DNA from: Pseudomonadota bacterium
GTDB taxonomy: Bacteria; Pseudomonadota; Gammaproteobacteria; Burkholderiales; Burkholderiaceae_C
Length of the DNA: 51,824 nt
Assembly: GCA_021805805.1 (NCBI GenBank)
Contig: JAJZEB010000011.1
Span: 1-51,824, forward strand
Direction of reading: 5' to 3'
Positions 46,742-51,824 of the stretch are shown here, piece by piece. How positions within the stretch are numbered: the stretch's first letter is position 1; the number at the start of each line of letters is the position of its first letter. The notes below the pieces were generated by a model. The model did not search any database, had not been told where the DNA came from, and saw only the letters and a list, made by a program, of their open reading frames with translations. A program made the translations under genes and the position numbers.

Positions 46742-47746
46742 TTATAGGCTGCGCTGTGCGCCGCAACAAAGGCGTTTGCCATCGCGCCACACCGCGTGCC
46801 GCGTGCCCACGCGCAGGCGCAGGCGCGCCGCGCCGTGTGCGCTGTGCGCCAGCTGGCGGCACAGTTCGTCGATCTGCGCCGCGCTGCTGCGCACCCCGGC
46901 CGCGACCAGCCACGCGCGCAGGACCTCGGCCAGACGCTGCCGCGGCAACGCCCGCAGCGCGTCCAGCGACAGCGCGCCGCTGCCGTCCATGCAGTCGCTC
47001 AGGTCCGCGTCGGCCTGTGCCTGCAGTGCCGCGGCCGCCTGCGCGCACAGCCGCGCGCTGCGCGCCAGCGTGCGCGTGTAACCGGGCTCCAGGCGCGCAA
47101 TCAGCGGCAGCAGCTCGTGCCGGATGCGGCTGCGTCGCCACGCCGGGTCGGCGTTCATCGCGTCGACGACGTACGGCACGCGCTGGGCGTCGAGCAGCGC
47201 GCGCAGCGTGCCGGCGCCGACCGCGAGCAATGGTCGCCCCAGCCGCAGTCCGGCGCGCGCGCTGGCCGCCGGCATCGCCGCCAGCCCCTTCGGGCCGGCT
47301 CCGCGCAACAGCGCCAGCAGCAAGGTCTCGACCTGATCGTCGGCCTGATGGGCGGTCAGGATCCAGTTGCACCCGAGCGCGCGCGCGGCGTCGAACAGCA
47401 CCGCGTAACGCGCTTCGCGCGCGCGTTCCTCGACGCTGTCGCCGCGCGCCGCCGACACCCGCGCCGCAAGCACCTGCAGCGGTACGCCCCACTGCGCGCA
47501 CAGCGCCTGCGCGTGCGCGCTGAAGCGCACGGCGTCGTCCTGCAATCCGTGGTCGACGTGCAATGCACGCACGCGCGACGGCCCCCACAGGTGCAACGCG
47601 GCAAGCAGCAGCGAGGTCGAATCGGCGCCACCGCTGAACGCCAGCGCCACCGGGGCCTCGGCGCCGACGGCGTGCGCGGCAGCGAACTCCCGCAGCGCGT
47701 GCAGCGCCGCGCCGGCGTCAAGCGCGCGCCACGGCGGCGCCGGCAT
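46742..47746 (-). CDS. tilS: tRNA(Ile)-lysidine synthetase
   Basis: A 334-residue N-type ATP pyrophosphatase that converts C34 of tRNA-Ile(CAU) to lysidine. The PP-loop is [33 protein letters not shown] and [11 protein letters not shown] are family motifs. The C-terminal domain is short relative to E. coli TilS. ATG 47746 is 17 bases after accA. Confidence 0.93.
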   Translation of the reverse strand: MPAPPWRALDAGAALHALREFAAAHAVGAEAPVALAFSGGADSTSLLLAALHLWGPSRVRALHVDHGLQDDAVRFSAHAQALCAQWGVPLQVLAARVSAARGDSVEERAREARYAVLFDAARALGCNWILTAHQADDQVETLLLALLRGAGPKGLAAMPAASARAGLRLGRPLLAVGAGTLRALLDAQRVPYVVDAMNADPAWRRSRIRHELLPLIARLEPGYTRTLARSARLCAQAAAALQAQADADLSDCMDGSGALSLDALRALPRQRLAEVLRAWLVAAGVRSSAAQIDELCRQLAHSAHGAARLRLRVGTRHAVWRDGKRLCCGAQRSL

Positions 47747-47763
47747 GCTCGGGGGCGGGACGA

Positions 47764-48735
47764 TCAGCCCGCCTTGGTGTCCTGGAAGCGGCCGAACGCG
47801 CACAGGCGCTCGTAGCGCTGCCGGACCAGTTCGCCGGGCCTGGCGTCCTGGAACTGGCGCAGGCTCTCGCCGAGCGCGCGCTTGAGTGCGGCGCCCATGG
47901 CCTGCGGATCGCGGTGCGCACCGCCGATGGGTTCGCTGACGATCTTGTCGACCAGGCCCAGCGCCTTGAGGCGGTGCGCGGTCAAGCCCAGCGCCTCGGC
48001 CGCGTCGGGCGCGCGCTCGGCACCCTTCCACAGGATCGACGCGCAGCCCTCGGGCGAAATCACCGAGTACACCGCGAACTGCAGCATCAGCACGTGGTCG
48101 GCGACCGCGATCGCCAGCGCGCCGCCCGAACCCCCTTCACCGATGATGGTCGAGATGATCGGAATCTGCAATTGCGCCATTTCGAAGATGTTGCGCCCGA
48201 TCGCTTCGGACTGGTTGCGCTCCTCGGCGTCGATTCCCGGGTACGCACCCGGGGTGTCGACGAACGAGAACAGCGGCAGGCCGAACTTCTCGGCCAGCTT
48301 CATCAGCCGCAGCGCCTTGCGGTAGCCCTCCGGCTTGGTCATGCCGAAATTGCGCGCCGCGCGCTCCTTGGTGTCGCGTCCCTTCTGGTGGCCGATGACC
48401 ATGCAAGGCTGGCCGTTGAAGCGCGCCAGGCCGCCGACGATCGACAGGTCGTCGGCGAAGTGGCGATCCCCGTGCAGCTCGTGAAAATCGGTGAACATCT
48501 GCGCCACGTAATCGAGCGTGTACGGCCGCTGCGGATGGCGGGCGATTTGCGTGACCTGCCACGGCGACAGCTTCGCGTACAGATCCTTGGTCAGCTGCAG
48601 GCTCTTTTTCTGCAGCCTGCCGATCTCTTCGGAAATGTCCACCGCCGATTCGTCCTGCACATAGCGCAGTTCCTCGATCTTGGTCTCCAGTTCGGCGACC
48701 GGTTGTTCGAACTCGAGAAAGACCTTCTTGCTCAT
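47764..48735 (-). CDS. accA: acetyl-CoA carboxylase, carboxyltransferase alpha subunit
   Basis: A 323-residue subunit of the complex making malonyl-CoA for fatty acid synthesis. [20 protein letters not shown] opens it; [30 protein letters not shown] and [11 protein letters not shown] are invariant blocks. The partner beta subunit is elsewhere. Confidence 0.97.
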   Translation of the reverse strand: MSKKVFLEFEQPVAELETKIEELRYVQDESAVDISEEIGRLQKKSLQLTKDLYAKLSPWQVTQIARHPQRPYTLDYVAQMFTDFHELHGDRHFADDLSIVGGLARFNGQPCMVIGHQKGRDTKERAARNFGMTKPEGYRKALRLMKLAEKFGLPLFSFVDTPGAYPGIDAEERNQSEAIGRNIFEMAQLQIPIISTIIGEGGSGGALAIAVADHVLMLQFAVYSVISPEGCASILWKGAERAPDAAEALGLTAHRLKALGLVDKIVSEPIGGAHRDPQAMGAALKRALGESLRQFQDARPGELVRQRYERLCAFGRFQDTKAG

Positions 48736-48815
48736 GAGACGACCCCATTGCTCTGGCGCCCGCGAAGCGGACCCGGCCGGGTCGGCTGCATCGGCCGCCC
48801 GGCTGCTTCGATTGT

Positions 48816-49442
48816 TCAGTACTCGACCGCGATGGCGTCGAGACTGCGCCAAATATACCAAGTGCCGACCGAGCGCCACGGCGCCCAGGCCTGCGCCACC
48901 TCGCGCAGGTCGCTGCGCGTGACTGCCTCGCCCGAGAAGTAGCGCTGGCTGATGCCGCGCTGCAGGCCGATGTCGTCGAGCGGCAGCACGTCGGGGCGCA
49001 GCAGGTGGAACATCAGGAACATCTCGGCGGTCCAGCGCCCGATGCCGCGGATCGCGACCAGCTCTGCGATGATCGCCTCGTCGCCCATCGCGGCCCACTG
49101 CGCCGGGTGGACCAGACCGGAATCGAACCGACCCGCCAGGTCGCGCAGGTACTCGCACTTGCGCTGCGACAGTCCGCAGCCCCGCAGCGCCTCGGTTTCC
49201 TGCGCCAGCACGCGTGCCGGCGTGACGCTGCCGACGCAGGCCGCGAAGCGGTCCCACACCGATTGCGCGGCCTTGACCGAGATCTGCTGTCCGACGACCG
49301 ATCGCGCCAGCGTCTGGAACGCGTCGCCGCGGCTTTGCAGGCCGACCTGTCCGTGCTGCGGAATCAGCCGGCGCATGACGCGGTCGGTGCGCATCAGCGC
49401 GGCGCAGGCATCGTCCCAATACGGTGGTCGCGCAGCGCTCAT
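48816..49442 (-). CDS. DNA-3-methyladenine glycosylase (AlkA/HhH-GPD type)
   Basis: A 208-residue helix-hairpin-helix glycosylase for alkylated purines. [25 protein letters not shown], the hairpin [15 protein letters not shown], and the catalytic Asp in LPLDDIGLQ are visible. It lacks the N-terminal TATA-like domain of E. coli AlkA, as common for this form. ATG 49442 overlaps the cysS stop (ATGA). Confidence 0.92.
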   Translation of the reverse strand: MSAARPPYWDDACAALMRTDRVMRRLIPQHGQVGLQSRGDAFQTLARSVVGQQISVKAAQSVWDRFAACVGSVTPARVLAQETEALRGCGLSQRKCEYLRDLAGRFDSGLVHPAQWAAMGDEAIIAELVAIRGIGRWTAEMFLMFHLLRPDVLPLDDIGLQRGISQRYFSGEAVTRSDLREVAQAWAPWRSVGTWYIWRSLDAIAVEY

Positions 49443-50818
49443 GCCTGCCGCCATACCGTCACCCCGCCAGGCTTGTCCTCGAGCGCGACACCGCGCTGGG
49501 CAAGCTCGTGGCGAATCGCGTCGGCCAGCGCGTAGTCGCGTGCCGCCTTGGCCTGGCTGCGACGCTGCAGCTGCTGCTCGACCCACGCGGTGTCGAGCGC
49601 GGCAGCGCCGGCCTGAAGGAATTGCTGCGCCGGCTGCTGCAGCAGCCCCAACGTTGCGCCAAGGCCGCGCAGCAGCGCGGCCAGTTGCGCATCGCCCGTG
49701 CGGTTGACGTCGCCGGCCAGCTCGAACAGCACCGCCAGCGCCTCGGGCGTATTGAAATCGTCGTCCATCGCGGCGCCGAAGCGCTGCGCCAGCGGATGCG
49801 ACCAGTCGACGTCGCCGGGGACGTCGCCGCAAGCCCGCAGCGCCGTGTACAGCCGCGCCAGCGCGTGGCGTGCGTCGCGCAGGTTGTCCTCGCTGTAGTT
49901 CAGCGGACTGCGGTAATGCGCACGGATGATGAAAAAGCGCACCGTCTCGGCGTCGAAACGCTGCAGCACGTCGCGGATGGTGAAAAAATTGCCCAGCGAC
50001 TTCGACATCTTTTCGTCGTCGACGCGCACGAAACCGTTGTGCATCCAGACGTTGACGAACGGCCCGTCGTTGGCGCCTTCGGACTGCGCGATTTCGTTCT
50101 CATGGTGCGGAAACTGCAGATCGGCGCCGCCGCCGTGGATGTCGAAATGCGGGCCGAGCAGCGCGCAGCTCATCGCCGAGCATTCGATGTGCCAACCCGG
50201 GCGGCCCGGGCCCCACGGCGACGCCCAGCGGACTTCGTCGGGCTCGTCGGGCTTGGCGTGCTTCCACAGCACGAAATCCAGCGGATCGCGTTTGGCGGCG
50301 TCGATCTCGACTCGTTCTCCTGCATGCAGTTCGTCCAGCGCCTTGCCGGACAGCCGTCCGTAGCCGGCGAACGACCGCACCGCGAAGTCGACGTCGCCGG
50401 CCGTGTCCTGATAGGCCAGTCCGCGCTCGATCAGGCGGCCGATCATCTCCTGCATCTGCGCGATATGGTCGGTGGCGCGCGGCTCGGCGTGCGGGCGCTC
50501 GATTCCCAGGGCATCGGCGTCCTCGTGCAGCGCGGTGATGAAGCGATCGGTCAGTTCGCGCACGCCGACTCCGGCCTCGAGCGCGCGACGGATGATCTTG
50601 TCGTCGACATCGGTGATGTTGCGCACGTAGGTCACGCGCAGCCCGCGCGCGCGCAGCCAGCGCTGCACAACGTCGAACACGGCCATCACCCGCGCATGGC
50701 CGAGGTGGCAGTAGTCGTAGACCGTCATGCCGCACACGTACATGCGGACATGGCCTGGTTCGAGCGGAACCAGAGGTTCCTTGCGACGCGTCAGAGTGTT
50801 ATAGATCAACAGGTTCAT
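49439..50818 (-). CDS. cysS: cysteinyl-tRNA synthetase
   Basis: A 459-residue class I synthetase. The zinc-binding [14 protein letters not shown]-type [16 protein letters not shown] with the second zinc ligands, [10 protein letters not shown] and KMSKSLGN are all present. It heads the cysS-glycosylase-accA-tilS run. Divergent from the TPR gene. Confidence 0.97.
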   Translation of the reverse strand: MNLLIYNTLTRRKEPLVPLEPGHVRMYVCGMTVYDYCHLGHARVMAVFDVVQRWLRARGLRVTYVRNITDVDDKIIRRALEAGVGVRELTDRFITALHEDADALGIERPHAEPRATDHIAQMQEMIGRLIERGLAYQDTAGDVDFAVRSFAGYGRLSGKALDELHAGERVEIDAAKRDPLDFVLWKHAKPDEPDEVRWASPWGPGRPGWHIECSAMSCALLGPHFDIHGGGADLQFPHHENEIAQSEGANDGPFVNVWMHNGFVRVDDEKMSKSLGNFFTIRDVLQRFDAETVRFFIIRAHYRSPLNYSEDNLRDARHALARLYTALRACGDVPGDVDWSHPLAQRFGAAMDDDFNTPEALAVLFELAGDVNRTGDAQLAALLRGLGATLGLLQQPAQQFLQAGAAALDTAWVEQQLQRRSQAKAARDYALADAIRHELAQRGVALEDKPGGVTVWRQA

Positions 50819-50939
50819 ACAGCGGGTACCGTGCGCAAAACGACCGCGCCGACGCGCGGTGCCGACGCGCACGCGCCGAACGGCTCGATGCGCTATGGAT
50901 AAAATCAAAAACTTAGCACAGCCCGATCGCTCCCGAACC

Positions 50940-51824
50940 ATGCCCGACGTCATCACCGTGCGCCGCCCGTACCCCGCCCCGAAGCTGTCGCGACTGTTCG
51001 TGGCGTTGAGCCTGGTCACCGCCGGCGCCCTTGGCCCGCTGGCACACGCCGCGCGCGCCGACGATTTGTCCCAGGTGCAGCAGATGGCCGCGGCCGGGCA
51101 TCTCGAGCAGGCCCAGGACCAGCTCGACAGGCTGATCGCGGCCCATCCGAAGGATCCGCAATACCGCTTCCTGCGTGGCGTGCTGCTGACCGAGCAGCAC
51201 AAGATCACCGAAGCGATCCAGGTCTTCACCCAGATCACCGAGCAGTTCCCCGAGCTGCCCGAGCCGTACAACAATCTTGCCGTGCTCTACGCGCAGGAAG
51301 GGCAGTACGACAAGGCGCGCAATGCGCTCGAAATGGCGATCCGGACCAATCCGAGCTATTCGACCGCGTTCGAGAACCTCGGCGACGTCTACGCCAAGCT
51401 GGCCAGCGAGTCGTACCAGCGCGCGCTGCAGCTCGACCCCGGAGACGCAGGCGCCACACAGGCCAAGCTTTCGCTGATCCGTCAGCTGTTCACTGCCGAG
51501 CAGCGCCATGCTGGCACCCAGGTGGCCTCGGCGGCGCCGTCGAAGCCGCCCGCAACAGGCAGGCAAGCCACTGCCCCGGAACCGAAGCCCGCCCCGGAAC
51601 CGAAGCCTGCCCCGGCACCGAAGCCTGCCCCGGCACCGAAGCCTGCCCCGGCACCGAAGCCTGCCCCGGCACCGAAGCCTGCCCCGGCACCGAAGCCCGC
51701 CCCGGCACCGAAGCCTGCCCCGGCACCGAAGCCTGCCCCGGCACCGAAGCCTGCCCCGGCACCGAAGCCTGCCCCGGCACCGAAGCCTGCCCCGGCACCG
51801 AAGCCTGCCCCGGAACCGAAGCCC
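50940..51824 (+). CDS. exported TPR-repeat protein with C-terminal (APAPKP)n tail (partial)
   Basis: The first 295 codons of a gene that continues past the window. A signal peptide (hydrophobic [19 protein letters not shown], about residues 19-38) leads to TPR repeats from about residue 45 to 175 ([48 protein letters not shown]). Then comes a Pro/Ala/Lys tail from an 18-base tandem repeat. Genes of this type commonly follow cysS divergently, upstream of ppi genes and lpxH, in Burkholderiales. It probably mediates periplasmic protein contacts; the tail may span the cell wall. Confidence 0.88.
   Translation, partial: MPDVITVRRPYPAPKLSRLFVALSLVTAGALGPLAHAARADDLSQVQQMAAAGHLEQAQDQLDRLIAAHPKDPQYRFLRGVLLTEQHKITEAIQVFTQITEQFPELPEPYNNLAVLYAQEGQYDKARNALEMAIRTNPSYSTAFENLGDVYAKLASESYQRALQLDPGDAGATQAKLSLIRQLFTAEQRHAGTQVASAAPSKPPATGRQATAPEPKPAPEPKPAPAPKPAPAPKPAPAPKPAPAPKPAPAPKPAPAPKPAPAPKPAPAPKPAPAPKPAPAPKPAPAPKPAPEPKP
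51573..51824 (+). repeat. 18-base tandem repeat encoding Ala-Pro-Ala/Glu-Pro-Lys-Pro
   Basis: Fourteen units are visible and the array continues past the edge. The common unit is GCCCCGGCACCGAAGCCT; units 1, 2 and 14 have GAA (Glu) instead of GCA (Ala). Unit ends vary only CCC/CCT. Near-identity suggests recent expansion or gene conversion. The true copy number is not known from this window. Confidence 0.95.

Noticed and set aside
45423-47588. A 721-codon extended lysC frame
   Set aside because: The extra N-terminal 304 codons are a shadow of tilS on the same strand in another frame; lysC starts at 46676 with the conserved [12 protein letters not shown].

Overview
This window reads as chromosome from a GC-rich betaproteobacterium, most probably of the order Burkholderiales. 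The gene runs cysS - DNA glycosylase - accA - tilS - lysC, PHP phosphatase - yciO - M50 protease - trpS, and waaA - waaC - phosphomannomutase match what I know of that order. Genus cannot be fixed from sequence alone. A sulfide:quinone oxidoreductase of the Acidithiobacillus type, a YeeE/YedE pair and two rhodaneses point to sulfide or sulfane-sulfur use. Almost everything is conserved housekeeping; there is no integrase, transposase, CRISPR array or phage gene.

Layout. 1-7 kb: the tail of an unknown gene, then on the minus strand an orphan MlaF/MlaE-like ABC pair behind a GspE/PulE ATPase, a DNA glycosylase, tRNA-Gly(CCC), trmB and an Nramp-type metal transporter with a Fur-like box. 7-13 kb: pcm and a rhodanese, convergent with LPS-core genes (phosphomannomutase, waaC, waaA), then apaH, rpmB and rpmG. 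13-24 kb: an Ala-rich lipoprotein, the L16 hydroxylase roxA, a SlyD-like isomerase, dut-coaBC-alaS, gabD, an Old Yellow Enzyme, ppnP, then about 0.9 kb without a credible gene that holds a 75-bp tandem repeat. 24-29 kb: the sulfur locus. A sulfide:quinone oxidoreductase diverges from a translationally coupled YeeE/YedE pair; between them lie an FNR-type box and a palindrome like a CsoR/CstR operator. Downstream come a small secreted protein with four NPCAP cysteine motifs, a conserved hypothetical protein, and a periplasmic two-domain rhodanese. 29-43 kb: murB, yajQ, plsY, ybaK, the PHP-yciO-M50-pagL-trpS run, dedA, a cold-shock gene with a long leader, ribF-ileS-lspA, a DUF2189 membrane protein behind a 17-bp palindrome, and a quinone oxidoreductase. 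43-52 kb: a PmrAB/QseBC-like two-component system with its own box, lysC, tilS, accA, a DNA-3-methyladenine glycosylase, cysS, and a TPR protein whose C-terminal Pro-Ala-Lys repeat runs off the window.

How parts may work together. In the sulfur locus, SQR would oxidise sulfide at the membrane to sulfane sulfur, YeeE/YedE would move sulfur compounds across it, and the periplasmic rhodanese would handle sulfane sulfur outside. The NPCAP protein is the most interesting unexplained member. Several genes concern the envelope: WaaA/WaaC and the phosphomannomutase build the LPS inner core, PagL (here with an altered catalytic region) deacylates lipid A, and the PmrA-like regulator belongs to a family that often controls LPS modification; that last link is inference.
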